Part shown: positions 48,298 to 57,482 of the stretch, piece after piece | How positions within the stretch are numbered: the first letter of the stretch is position 1 | Layout of the letters: each line of letters opens with the position of its first letter | Assembly (NCBI GenBank): GCA_964291335.2 | Contig: OZ219748.1 | Location: forward strand, 2,170,001 to 2,234,000 | DNA length: 64,000 nucleotides | Origin: G964291335 sp964291335 | GTDB taxonomy: Bacteria > Chloroflexota > Dehalococcoidia > Lucifugimonadales > UBA3495 | Reading direction: 5' to 3' | The notes under the pieces: generated by a model | Database searches by the model: none | What the model was told of the DNA's origin: nothing | Seen by the model: the letters and a program-made list of their open reading frames with translations, nothing else | Made by a program: the position numbers and the translations under genes

Positions 48298-49437
48298 ATG
48301 GTAGAAAGCCGCACTGACATACCCGCCGGCCCGGCCAATGCCGAACCGGTGGAAATGCTGCTTAACATGGGGCCGCAGCACCCATCCACCCACGGGGTTT
48401 TCCGCATGGTGTTGTGGGTTGACGGCGAAAAAATCGTTGCCGTCGAACCCCACATCGGCTACCTCCACCGGGGCTCCGAGAAGCTCTGCGAAGGCGAACA
48501 GTACCATCAGATTATCACCCTGTTTGACCGGCTGGACTATGTAGCCAATTTCAATAACGAACTGGTTTATTGCCAGGCAGTGGAAAAGCTGATGGGGCTG
48601 ACAGTCCCCGAACGCGCCGAGTACGTCCGGGTCATTCTTTGCGAGCTTAACCGCATCGCCAGCCACCTGCTTTACGTCGGCACTATTGGCCTGGACGCCG
48701 GGGCCATGACGCCTACCATGTTCGCCTTCCGCGGACGGGAGCGTATTCAGTCCCTGTTCGAGGCGGTTTCCGGCGCCCGCATGATGCATAATTTCTTCCG
48801 CATTGGGGGCCTCAAAGAGGAACTGCCGGATAATTTCCGGCAGCTGATCCGGGACCTGATGCCATTGCTCCGCGCGGATGTGGCAGAAAGCGACCAGATT
48901 CTTACCTTCAACGAGATTTTCCTCTCCCGGCTCAAGGATGTGGGAACGATCAGCGCCGCGGAAGCGGTTGACTTCGGGTTTACCGGGCCCTGCCTGCGCG
49001 GCTGCGGCGTGCAATATGACGTCCGCAAAGCTCAACCCTATTCCGTTTATGACCGCTTTGATTTCGATATTCCCGTGGGGCTGGACGGCGACTGTTGGGA
49101 CCGCCACTGGGTTCGCGTGCAGGAAATGTACGAATCCCTCAAGATTATTGAGCAGGCCCTGGAGCAAATGCCGGACGGCGAAGTGGTTTCTTCGCTGGGC
49201 CGCCGGCTCATCCGGCCGCCGGCGGGCGAAGTTTACGTGCGGGCCGAAAACCCCCGGGGTGAAATCGGCGTTCACCTGGTCAGCAACGGCGCCGACCGCC
49301 CCTATCGCCTGAAGGTGCGCCCACCCTCTTTTTGCAACCTGTCCGCCATCCGCCGGCTGCTTGCCGGTTCCTGGATCGCCGATTCGGTGGTTATCCTCGG
49401 TTCCCTGGACATAGTGCTGGGCGAGGTGGACCGATAA
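48298..49437 (+). CDS. nuoD: Complex I subunit NuoD
   Basis: 379 residues from the ATG at 48298. MLLNMGPQHPSTHGVFRMVL, EPHIGYLHRGSEKL, RVILCELNRIASHLLYVGTI and EIFLSRLKDVGTI are classical NuoD motifs. The quinone-site residues HPSTHG and the terminal SLDIVLGEVDR are present. nuoH overlaps by 1 bp (TAATG). Confidence 0.97.
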   Translation: MVESRTDIPAGPANAEPVEMLLNMGPQHPSTHGVFRMVLWVDGEKIVAVEPHIGYLHRGSEKLCEGEQYHQIITLFDRLDYVANFNNELVYCQAVEKLMGLTVPERAEYVRVILCELNRIASHLLYVGTIGLDAGAMTPTMFAFRGRERIQSLFEAVSGARMMHNFFRIGGLKEELPDNFRQLIRDLMPLLRADVAESDQILTFNEIFLSRLKDVGTISAAEAVDFGFTGPCLRGCGVQYDVRKAQPYSVYDRFDFDIPVGLDGDCWDRHWVRVQEMYESLKIIEQALEQMPDGEVVSSLGRRLIRPPAGEVYVRAENPRGEIGVHLVSNGADRPYRLKVRPPSFCNLSAIRRLLAGSWIADSVVILGSLDIVLGEVDR

Positions 49438-50633
49438 TGGCGGCGCCCCTGCCCCTGCCCCTGTTGTCCATCACCCTCCTTGAGGCAGCTTGGATGGTAG
49501 TCGGCCTGCTGGCGATGTTCACTGCCCTTTCGGCGGTAGTCTTGTCCATGGTCTGGCTGGAACGCAAGGCTTTGGGCCGGCTGCAATTGCGACTGGGGCC
49601 AACCCGCACCGGCCCCATGGGCCTATTGCAGCCGGTAGCCGATGCGGTTAAGTTGATTCTTAAAGAAGATATAATCCCCAATTCCTCTGACCGGGCCATT
49701 TTCTGGGCCGCCCCGGTTATTGTCGTTCTTTCCGCCTTTATGATCTGGGTTACCATCCCCGGCAGCGATGACCTGGTGCTGCGCAACCTGGAATTGGGCC
49801 TGTTCTACATTACCGCCTTCGCCGTAATTGGCATTCTGGGGCTGGTCCTGGCCGGCTGGGGTTCCGCCAACAAGTACGGCGTATTGGGCGGTTTGCGGTC
49901 GGCGGCTCAACTGATCAGCTACGAAATCCCGCTAATCCTGGCGGTAGTTTCCGTGGCGATGCTGGCCCAGTCAATGGACTTGAGGGTTATTGTCGCCAGC
50001 CAGATGCAGGTTCCTTACATTCTGCTTCTGCCCCTGGGGGCGGTGGTTTTCTTCGTTGCCGGGTTGGCCGAGGTGGGGCGCACCCCCTTCGATATTTACC
50101 ATGCCGAGTCGGAAGTAGTGGGCGGCCCATTCGTCGAATACAGCGGCGCCCATTGGTCGGTTTTCTTCCTCGCTGAATATATCAACACCTTTGCTATTGC
50201 CGCCCTGGTGGCCCTGCTTTTCCTGGGCGGCTGGTCATGGCCCTGGCAGTCGGCTGCCCTGGGGTGGCTGCCGTCTCCTCCGGCGGCCGGTTGGTCAGTT
50301 CCCCTGCTCAGCGTGGTCTGGTTCCTGGTCAAGGTTTATGCGGTAATTCTGGTCATCTTCTGGATTCGAGGCACCTTCCCGCGCTTGCGAATCGACCAGC
50401 TGATGGCTTTCGCCTGGAAGGTAATGGTTCCCCTGTCTTTCTATTCCATAGTGATTACTGCCATCTACCTGTTCTATGACTGGCCGGCCTGGACCATGAC
50501 GGTCATGTCCCTGGCCGGCCTGGCCGTCGTCGGTTATCTGGTTTACCGGCGGATGATGGCGCCGGTGAAACGGGTCGCCGAAGTTAAAGCCCGGCAGGCC
50601 GAACAATTGGCCCGCCGCCGGTCGGCCGGTTAA
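49437..50633 (+). CDS. nuoH: Complex I subunit NuoH
   Basis: 398 residues from the ATG overlapping the nuoD stop; the frame is open further upstream inside nuoD but that is not used. About eight membrane helices are present. The quinone-chamber loops include MVWLERKALGRLQLRLGPTR, VADAVKLILKED and AEVGRTPFDIYHAESEVVGG. The C-terminus has VRGTFPRLRIDQLMAFAWK-type sequence (FWIRGTFPRLRIDQLM). A basic C-terminal tail follows the last helix. Confidence 0.96.
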   Translation: MAAPLPLPLLSITLLEAAWMVVGLLAMFTALSAVVLSMVWLERKALGRLQLRLGPTRTGPMGLLQPVADAVKLILKEDIIPNSSDRAIFWAAPVIVVLSAFMIWVTIPGSDDLVLRNLELGLFYITAFAVIGILGLVLAGWGSANKYGVLGGLRSAAQLISYEIPLILAVVSVAMLAQSMDLRVIVASQMQVPYILLLPLGAVVFFVAGLAEVGRTPFDIYHAESEVVGGPFVEYSGAHWSVFFLAEYINTFAIAALVALLFLGGWSWPWQSAALGWLPSPPAAGWSVPLLSVVWFLVKVYAVILVIFWIRGTFPRLRIDQLMAFAWKVMVPLSFYSIVITAIYLFYDWPAWTMTVMSLAGLAVVGYLVYRRMMAPVKRVAEVKARQAEQLARRRSAG

Positions 50634-50664
50634 GTCGCCGCACCCTGAATCGGGAGGATAGTCA

Positions 50665-51222
50665 ATGCTGAACAGCCTCAAAGGCATGCTGTTAACCCTG
50701 GCCTCAACCTTTAACGGCCTGCGGCAGCCGGTTACCCGCCAGTACCCCAAAACGCCTACGCCGGTGCAGCCCCGATTTATGGGCTTTCCGGCCCTGACGT
50801 GGGATTCGAATGTGCCAGAGCCTTATTGCACCGGCTGCATGGTTTGCATTCGCAACTGCCCTACTCAATGTATGTCGGCCAGCATGATGGATAACCCGAG
50901 GCATGCGGACGGGGAAAGCCACCGGCGCAAAATCGTTGACTACTTTGAGATTAACCTCAACCGGTGTATATTGTGCGGGATTTGCGTGGAGGTGTGCAAT
51001 TTCGATGCCATAGTTATGAGCCACGAGCACGAGATGAGCACTTACCAGCGCAACGGAGACCGGGTTGACTTGCCGGCCCTGCTGGAAATCGGGCAGAAAT
51101 ACCAGCAGGAAACCGCCTGGATTCCCCCTACAGTGCGGGCCAAAGCCAAAAAAGAGCAGGAGGAAGCCGTTAAGGCTGCCGCCGCTGAAAAAGCGACAGC
51201 GGCGCCGGCAAGTACGGATTGA
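50665..51222 (+). CDS. nuoI: Complex I subunit NuoI (two [4Fe-4S])
   Basis: 185 residues with GGGAGG upstream. Two clusters are encoded by CTGCMVCIRNCPTQC and CILCGICVEVCNFDAI. PALTWDSNVPEPYC precedes the first. A C-terminal Lys/Ala/Glu-rich extension (AKKEQEEAVKAAAAEKATAA) of about 35 residues is unusual. Confidence 0.95.
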   Translation: MLNSLKGMLLTLASTFNGLRQPVTRQYPKTPTPVQPRFMGFPALTWDSNVPEPYCTGCMVCIRNCPTQCMSASMMDNPRHADGESHRRKIVDYFEINLNRCILCGICVEVCNFDAIVMSHEHEMSTYQRNGDRVDLPALLEIGQKYQQETAWIPPTVRAKAKKEQEEAVKAAAAEKATAAPASTD

Positions 51223-51235
51223 CCGGAAAGGAAAT

Positions 51236-51334
51236 ATGAGCAGCAGCCAACGCAGTTTCAACCCCCCGACCGGGCCGGCGCCGGGTCTCTGGGCATTTCG
51301 GCCTGACCACTTGCTTTTGCAGGAATTGGAGTAA
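51236..51334 (+). CDS. Very small ORF (32 residues) between nuoI and nuoJ
   Basis: An ATG at 51236 with GGAAAGGA 3-4 nt upstream opens MSSSQRSFNPPTGPAPGLWA and ends at a stop 2 bp before the nuoJ GTG. Position, ribosome site and tight spacing support translation. Composition (Pro/Gly, then an acidic LLLQELE tail) gives no family. It could be an accessory peptide or just a translational coupler. Confidence 0.5.
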   Translation: MSSSQRSFNPPTGPAPGLWAFRPDHLLLQELE

Positions 51335-51336
51335 CG

Positions 51337-51825
51337 GTGTCCTGGTTTCTTTTTGCCGTGCTGGCTTTTTTTACCCTGGGCGGCGGCCTGGGCGTGGTAA
51401 TAACCCGCAACGTGGTCCACGCCGCTCTGTTCCTGCTGGTTTCTCTGGTAGCCGTGGCTGGCGTTTATCTGATACTCTTCGCCGAGTTTCTGGCCCTGGT
51501 GCAGGTGCTGATTTACGGCGGAGCTATTATTATTGTTCTGCTGTTTGCCATTATGCTTACCCGCACCGCCGAATACCCCTATATCTCTGACAACCGGCAA
51601 TGGCCTCTGGCCGCCGCTGCCGCCGGCGCCGTGGGTGTAGTGCTGGGCGCCGCCTTCTGGGTGAACGGCGTTACCGAGTCGTCGCCCGGCAGCGCCGCCT
51701 TCAGCGAGTTGGCCAGTTCGCTGTTTACCCGCTGGGCCATCCCCTTTGAGGTAGCATCGCTGGTCCTGCTGGTGGCCTTGATTGGCGCCATCATCATTGC
51801 CCGCACCGGGGAGGAGCGCAGTTAG
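51337..51825 (+). CDS. nuoJ: Complex I subunit NuoJ
   Basis: 162 residues from a GTG. Five membrane helices; GVVITRNVVHAALFLLVSLV and YLILFAEFLALVQVLIYGGA are the typical NuoJ segments. EERS ends the protein, 2 bp before nuoK. Confidence 0.95.
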   Translation: MSWFLFAVLAFFTLGGGLGVVITRNVVHAALFLLVSLVAVAGVYLILFAEFLALVQVLIYGGAIIIVLLFAIMLTRTAEYPYISDNRQWPLAAAAAGAVGVVLGAAFWVNGVTESSPGSAAFSELASSLFTRWAIPFEVASLVLLVALIGAIIIARTGEERS

Positions 51826-51827
51826 CA

Positions 51828-52148
51828 ATGCCGCCTTTGGTTGCCTTTCAACTGCTCAGCGCCGCCCTTTTCGTAATCGGTTTATATGGCGTTATGGCCC
51901 GGCGGAGCGCCGTGCTGATTATGATGTCCATCGAGTTAATGCTTAACGCAGTGAACATTAACCTGATTGCGGCGGCGGCCCACCTGCCCGGCGCAGACCG
52001 GTACGTTAACCTGGATGGGCAGGTTATCGCCATATTCATCATCACCGTGGCTGCCGCTGAAGTGGGCCTGGCTATGGCCATCATCCTGCGTATGTACCGC
52101 AACCGGGCCACGGTTAACGTGGACGAAATTGACCTGATGCGATGGTAG
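51828..52148 (+). CDS. nuoK: Complex I subunit NuoK
   Basis: 106 residues, three membrane helices. VLIMMSIELMLNAVNINLIA carries the conserved membrane Glu; AEVGLAMAIILRMYR has the second Glu. A 126-bp gap follows before nuoL. Confidence 0.95.
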   Translation: MPPLVAFQLLSAALFVIGLYGVMARRSAVLIMMSIELMLNAVNINLIAAAAHLPGADRYVNLDGQVIAIFIITVAAAEVGLAMAIILRMYRNRATVNVDEIDLMRW

Positions 52149-52274
52149 CAATAATTCGGGTTCCCTTTCCAGCGGCTCCCTCTGAGACCATTCCCGGGCG
52201 GCCCGGCAGGGCTGGTAGCGCCCTGACGTGCGCCGTTTCCGGCTCCATTCCCGGCGGGGAGGCCCTGGCTTAAT

Positions 52275-54203
52275 ATGGAGTGGGCCTGGCTGATTCCGGT
52301 GTTCAGCTTTGCCGTGGTTCCGCTGATCGTCCTTTTCGGACGGCGACTGCCCGGCAAGGGCGCCCCCCTGGCCATTCTGGCCGTTGCTGCCGGCTTCATC
52401 CTCTTTCTGGTGGCCCTGTTCAACTTTCTGGCGGCAACGCCGGAGACCGCCGGCTGCCATATTGCTGAAGAAACCGGTTCCCTTACCTGTTCCTACCAGC
52501 GCGCCTGGTTCGATGCAGGATTCCCCGGCAGCGAAAATGACGTTGACCGTCGGGTTCGGCTGGTTTGGGGCGTAATTATCGACCCGCTGACCCTGGCGAT
52601 GCTGGGCCTGGCGACCTTCGTTGCGCTGATGGTGCAGATTTACTCCCTGGGTTATATGCGCGGCGACCCCCGTTTTGACTGGTATTATGCCTTCCACGCC
52701 CTGTTCATCGCGGCCATGCTTACCCTGGTGCTGGCCGACAATTTCCTGCTGCTGTACGTGGCCTGGGAGCTGGTGGGGCTTTGCTCGTACCTGCTTATCG
52801 GCTTCTGGTACGAGCGGCCTGAACCAAGAGAAGCCGCCAAAAAAGCCTTCATCGTAACCCGTATCGGCGATGTGGGCCTGCTGATTGGCATTCTTCTGCT
52901 GTGGCGCGAAGTCGGCAGCTTCAGCATGGCCGAAGCCTTCGCCGCAGTGCAGAGCGGCGCCCTGAGCGACGGCGTGATAACGGCCGCCGCTTTGCTGCTC
53001 TTCCTGGGCGCAATGGGAAAGTCGGCTCAATTCCCCTTCCACGTCTGGCTCCCCGATGCCATGGAAGGCCCTACTCCGGTGAGCGCCCTGATTCACGCCG
53101 CCACCATGGTGGCCGCCGGCGTTTACCTGGTGGCGCGGGCCTTCCCGATTTTCTCCGCTTCGGAAACCGCTATGCTGACGGTCGCCATTATCGGGCTGAT
53201 TACCGCCCTGGGCGCCGCTACCATAGCCCTGGTGGCTACCGACCTGAAGCGCATTCTGGCTTATTCCACCATCAGCCATCTGGGGTTGATGATGCTCTCC
53301 CTGGGGGCAGCCGGTTATACCGCCGCTATTTTCCACCTTCTGGCCCACGGTTTCTCCAAAGCGTTGCTGTTCCTGGGGGCCGGCAGCGTAATGCACAGCG
53401 CCGAAGAGCTGGATGTAAGAAAGATGGGCGGCCTGCGCCGGGTAATGCCGGTTACTGCCACCTTGTTTTCCATCGGGGCCTTGTCCCTCGGCGGCATACC
53501 GGTACTGGCCGGCTTCTGGAGCAAGGACGAGGTTCTGATTGCGGTCAATGACCATCTGCCGCCCGTTTTCATCATCCTTGCCTTGCTGACCGCTTTGTTC
53601 AGCGCGCTGTATATGGCCCGGGCCATGTTTATTGTCTTTTTCGGCCGGTTTGCCGAACAGCATGCGCATATTCACGACGCCCCGCCAACCATGAGCATAA
53701 CCATGGGCCTGCTGGCGGCGCTGGCCCTGTTCTTCGGCCTGGCCGCCCTGAACTGGCCCGGAAGCTACGACGGCATTGGCTCCTTCATTTTCTACGACCA
53801 CCCCGAAGGCTTTCACTTTGTCTGGTGGCTGGGTATCCTGTCTATCATCCTGGCGGTGGGCGCTTTCACTTACGCTTACCTGGTTTACGTTAAGGGCAGC
53901 CTGCCCCGGGAAGGAGCGCAGCGCCGGTTTTCCGGTCTGCTGCGGGTAATCGAGAACAAGTATTACCTGGACGAGCTTTACCAATGGGGCGTCGACCGGG
54001 TTGTCCTGACCGTTGCCGGGTTCGTTGCCTGGCTGGACCGGGCAATAGTGAACGACGTGGGGGTTAACGGGCCGGCGAACCTGGTGCGCCGAATCGGCTT
54101 CGCCATGCGGCGGCACGTAACCGGGTACGTTTACAGCTACGCTCTGGCCATGGCCCTGGGCCTGGTCGGGCTGGCTATCTTCTGGTGGATTAGGTCTGCC
54201 TGA
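52275..54203 (+). CDS. nuoL: Complex I subunit NuoL
   Basis: 642 residues with about 16 membrane helices. WELVGLCSYLLIGFWYERP, AMGKSAQFPFHVWLPDAMEG, PVSALIHAATMVAAGVYL, LKRILAYSTISHLGLMMLSL and HLLAHGFSKALLFLGAGSVM are the standard proton-pump motifs (Lys, His and Glu channel residues). The long amphipathic helix region lies near the C-terminus (VTGYVYSYALAMALGLVGLA). The nuoM TTG follows 1 bp after the stop. Confidence 0.97.
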   Translation: MEWAWLIPVFSFAVVPLIVLFGRRLPGKGAPLAILAVAAGFILFLVALFNFLAATPETAGCHIAEETGSLTCSYQRAWFDAGFPGSENDVDRRVRLVWGVIIDPLTLAMLGLATFVALMVQIYSLGYMRGDPRFDWYYAFHALFIAAMLTLVLADNFLLLYVAWELVGLCSYLLIGFWYERPEPREAAKKAFIVTRIGDVGLLIGILLLWREVGSFSMAEAFAAVQSGALSDGVITAAALLLFLGAMGKSAQFPFHVWLPDAMEGPTPVSALIHAATMVAAGVYLVARAFPIFSASETAMLTVAIIGLITALGAATIALVATDLKRILAYSTISHLGLMMLSLGAAGYTAAIFHLLAHGFSKALLFLGAGSVMHSAEELDVRKMGGLRRVMPVTATLFSIGALSLGGIPVLAGFWSKDEVLIAVNDHLPPVFIILALLTALFSALYMARAMFIVFFGRFAEQHAHIHDAPPTMSITMGLLAALALFFGLAALNWPGSYDGIGSFIFYDHPEGFHFVWWLGILSIILAVGAFTYAYLVYVKGSLPREGAQRRFSGLLRVIENKYYLDELYQWGVDRVVLTVAGFVAWLDRAIVNDVGVNGPANLVRRIGFAMRRHVTGYVYSYALAMALGLVGLAIFWWIRSA

Positions 54204-54204
54204 T

Positions 54205-55728
54205 TTGTCTCTGCTGAACAACTTCGAACAGGTAGCTTTGCTTCTGACCATTCTGGTGCCGCTGGCCGGCGCCATTCTGTCCATGTTCCTGCCCAGAAGC
54301 CGGCCGGAGGAAGCCTGGTATTTCGCCATCTTTGTTTCGGCCATAACCCTGGTGTTGTCCCTGGTTCTTTTCCTCCGCTACGACTTTGCCGCCGGCGGTT
54401 ACCAGTTCGAGCGTATTTACCCCTGGCTGGACGCGCCGCTGAACATTGACCTGTCGCTGGCCATGGACGGCATCGCCGCCCCCCTGGTCCTGTTGAACGG
54501 AATTGTGCTTTTTGGCGCAGTGCTTATATCCCAGACAATCAAACGCCGCTCCCGCGACTTTTTCGTGCTGCTGCTGGCCCTGGGTTCCGGCGTTTTTGGC
54601 GTCTTCGTGGTGCAGGACCTCTTTTTCCTCTTTTTCTTTTACGAACTGGCCGTGCTGCCCATGTACCTGCTGATTGGCGTTTGGGGCAGCAGCACTGATT
54701 TCGGCTCTTTTCGGCGCACCAAGGAATACGGGGCAATGAAGCTGATGCTGTTCCTGGTGGCCGGCAGCGTCCTCATCTGGGTGGGCATTCTGGCCCTTTA
54801 CGCAGCCTCCGCAGCGGCCGGCTCGCCGACCTTCTCGATGGTTGGCCTGGGTGAACTTTCCCGGCAGGGCGTTTTCAGCCCGGCCTTCCAGAACTGGGTG
54901 TTTCCCCTGTTCATGGTTGGTTTCGGCGTACTGGCCGGCCTGTGGCCCTTCCATACATGGTCGCCCGACGGCCACGTGGCCGCCCCCACCGGAGTAAGCA
55001 TGCTGCACGCCGGCGTGCTGATGAAGTTGGGAGCTTTCGGCATTATTCGGGTAGGCATGGCGCTGCTGCCGGAAGGAGCCGAAGCCTGGATGCCGGTCCT
55101 GATTGGCCTGGGAACGGTTAACGTAATTTACGGCGCAGTTTCCGCCCTGTCCCAGCAAGACCTCAAGTACATTATCGGCTATTCCAGTGTCAGCCACATG
55201 GGCTACGTGATAATGGGAATTGCTACCCTGCACCCGGTGGGGCTCACCGGCGCCGTGCTGCAAATGTTCTCCCACGGCATTATGACCGCCCTGATGTTCG
55301 CCATGGTGGGCGCTATTTACGAGCGCACCCACCTGCGCGATATTACCGTGCTTAACGGGTTGTTTAAGCGGATGGGCTTTGCCAGTTTCTGTTTCGCTGT
55401 GGCCGGGCTGGCCTCTCTGGGACTGCCGGGACTGAGCGGGTTTATCGCCGAGTTCATGGTCTTTACCGGGGCCTTCCGCACCTATCTGCCGCTGGCCGTG
55501 CTGGGCGTTATCGGCGCCGCTTTAACCGCCATCTACATTCTGCGCCTGCTGGCCCGCACTTTTTTCGGCGAAGCGGATCCCCGCTGGGAAGGGCTTGCCG
55601 ACGCCAGCCCGGTGGAAAAGACGGTGGGGGTTGGCTTTGTTTTGATTCTGCTTTTTGTGGGCGTTTGGCCGGGCCCCTTCACCCAGGTAATAAACACCGG
55701 CGTGGCATCGGTGCTGGAACTTTTCTAG
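54205..55728 (+). CDS. nuoM: Complex I subunit NuoM
   Basis: 507 residues from a TTG immediately after nuoL. FFLFFFYELAVLPMYLLIGV has the key Glu. LWPFHTWSPDGHVAAPTGVS, LKYIIGYSSVSHMGYVIMG and FSHGIMTALMFAMVGAIYE are the antiporter-like proton path motifs. Normal NuoM length. Confidence 0.97.
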   Translation: MSLLNNFEQVALLLTILVPLAGAILSMFLPRSRPEEAWYFAIFVSAITLVLSLVLFLRYDFAAGGYQFERIYPWLDAPLNIDLSLAMDGIAAPLVLLNGIVLFGAVLISQTIKRRSRDFFVLLLALGSGVFGVFVVQDLFFLFFFYELAVLPMYLLIGVWGSSTDFGSFRRTKEYGAMKLMLFLVAGSVLIWVGILALYAASAAAGSPTFSMVGLGELSRQGVFSPAFQNWVFPLFMVGFGVLAGLWPFHTWSPDGHVAAPTGVSMLHAGVLMKLGAFGIIRVGMALLPEGAEAWMPVLIGLGTVNVIYGAVSALSQQDLKYIIGYSSVSHMGYVIMGIATLHPVGLTGAVLQMFSHGIMTALMFAMVGAIYERTHLRDITVLNGLFKRMGFASFCFAVAGLASLGLPGLSGFIAEFMVFTGAFRTYLPLAVLGVIGAALTAIYILRLLARTFFGEADPRWEGLADASPVEKTVGVGFVLILLFVGVWPGPFTQVINTGVASVLELF

Positions 55729-55782
55729 GCGCCCTTCCGCCCCGATGTCAAGCGTTGAACCAGGCAACCACCTTGAGGAAAT

Positions 55783-57360
55783 ATGCCAGGCTTAACCGAT
55801 AACCTGTATCTGCTTACGCCGGAGTTTGCGCTGGCGGGGCTGGCCTTTCTGGTGTTCGCACTGGATTTGCTGCTGCCGGAAGGGCGCAAATACCTGCTGG
55901 GCTGGCTGTCGGCAGTGGGCCTGCTGGGTTTGGCCGGGCTTTCTATGGCGCTGCTGCCCGGTCAGGAAACCACCCTTTACGGCGGCTTGCTGGCCGTTGA
56001 CGCCTTCTCCCTGTTCTTCAAGGTAATGTTCCTGGGCATCGGCGTATTCATCGTTTTCAGTTCCATTGACTACGTCAGGCTGCATCTGAACCACCCCGGG
56101 GAGTTCTACGGCCTGCTCCTTTTTTCGGTGCTGGGCATGAACCTGATGGCCATGTCCCGGGAACTGCTGACCGCTTATATCTCCCTGGAGCTGCTCAGTT
56201 TCAGCCTCTACGTACTGGTGGCTTACGCGCTGGGCAATGCCAAATCCAATGAAGGCAGCCTTAAATACATCATCATCGGCGCCCTCGCTGCGGCCATTCT
56301 GCTGTACGGCGTCAGCATGATTTACAGCGCCCTGGGCGTTACCAGCTTTGCCGGCATAAGGGACGCCCTGGTTTCCCGGAACGACGTCAGCCCGGCGCTG
56401 TGGGTCGGGCTGGCCCTGTTGCTGGTGGGCCTGGGGTTCAAGCTGGCGGCAGCGCCGTTTCACATGTGGGCGCCCGACGTTTACGAAGGAGCGCCCCTGC
56501 CGGTTACCGCTTACCTGGCCATTGCCTCCAAGGCCGCCGCCTTTGCCCTGACCCTCCGGTTGTTGTCCGAAGCCTTTGTGCCGGCTGCCGACCGGTGGGA
56601 TCAATGGCAGATAATTCTGGCGGTACTGGCGGCGCTCACCATGCTGACAGGCAACCTGGTAGCCCTGGCCCAGCGCAACCTGAAACGGCTCATGGCCTAC
56701 TCCAGCATCGGCCACGTGGGCTACCTTCTGGCCGGCATGGTCGTGCTGTCGCAAAACTCTCTGCTGGGCGCCAACGGGGTGATTTTCTACCTGGTGGGCT
56801 ACTCGGTAACCAGCATAGTAGTATTTGCCGCCCTGATTGCCTATTTCAACGCTACCGGCCAGGAGGATATTCCCGACCTGGCCGGCCTGGCCGATCGGCA
56901 GCCCTTCCTGGCCATGGCGATTGCCGTAGGCCTCTTTTCCTTGAGCGGGTTGCCGGTTTTCGTCGGTTTTACCGTCAAGTTCTACCTGTTTACCGCCGTG
57001 GCGGAAGGCGGCTTTCTGTGGCTGGCCGGCTTCGCCATCTTTACCAGCCTCATTTCCCTGTACTATTACCTTCAGGTCATCCGGCAAATGTATATCCAAC
57101 CGGCCCTGGCCGCCGGCGCCGCAGCAACGGAGACCGAGGCCCACGGGGATGCGGCCAGCGCGGCTGACCGGGAGCATGCCGCCGGCGCAGCGGCCCAGCA
57201 TGCAGCGGCGGAAGATTATCAACCCCTGGCCCGTCCCTCCGGCTTGCTCATCTTCGTAATCACGGTCGGGTTGATTGCCACGGTGGTTTTAGGCGTTTAC
57301 CCGGCGCCTTTGCTGGAACTGGTGGAAACAGCCAGCTCAGCCCTGCTTGCGCCAGGGTAG
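55783..57360 (+). CDS. nuoN: Complex I subunit NuoN
   Basis: 525 residues. RELLTAYISLELLSFSLYVL, LGFKLAAAPFHMWAPDVYEG, and LKRLMAYSSIGHVGYLLAGM are NuoN motifs. Between the last two membrane segments lies an insert of about 45 residues (about 440-485) rich in Ala, His, Glu and Asp (TETEAHGDAASAADREHAAG), not part of the usual subunit. It ends the nuo operon; no nuoE, nuoF or nuoG is present. Confidence 0.96.
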   Translation: MPGLTDNLYLLTPEFALAGLAFLVFALDLLLPEGRKYLLGWLSAVGLLGLAGLSMALLPGQETTLYGGLLAVDAFSLFFKVMFLGIGVFIVFSSIDYVRLHLNHPGEFYGLLLFSVLGMNLMAMSRELLTAYISLELLSFSLYVLVAYALGNAKSNEGSLKYIIIGALAAAILLYGVSMIYSALGVTSFAGIRDALVSRNDVSPALWVGLALLLVGLGFKLAAAPFHMWAPDVYEGAPLPVTAYLAIASKAAAFALTLRLLSEAFVPAADRWDQWQIILAVLAALTMLTGNLVALAQRNLKRLMAYSSIGHVGYLLAGMVVLSQNSLLGANGVIFYLVGYSVTSIVVFAALIAYFNATGQEDIPDLAGLADRQPFLAMAIAVGLFSLSGLPVFVGFTVKFYLFTAVAEGGFLWLAGFAIFTSLISLYYYLQVIRQMYIQPALAAGAAATETEAHGDAASAADREHAAGAAAQHAAAEDYQPLARPSGLLIFVITVGLIATVVLGVYPAPLLELVETASSALLAPG

Positions 57361-57482
57361 CAACCGGGTGAGTTTAAGGAATGACGCCGCACCTCAATTA
57401 TATGCAGGAAAATTACGCCGCCTGGCTTAAGGCAAAAACGGTTTCCTGAATTCAAATCAAAGGCAGGCAGAACGAGAACCTT

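Noticed and set aside
51936..54344. An 802-codon open frame on the minus strand, and others of 300-480 codons antisense to nuoD, nuoM and nuoN
   Set aside because: They lie opposite well-identified complex I genes, are rich in Gln/His/Gly and lack family motifs; long antisense frames are expected in GC-rich coding DNA.
57381..57449. A 22-codon frame (MTPHLNYMQENYAAWLKAKT) after nuoN
   Set aside because: AAGGA directly abuts the ATG with no spacing, and there is no other support.
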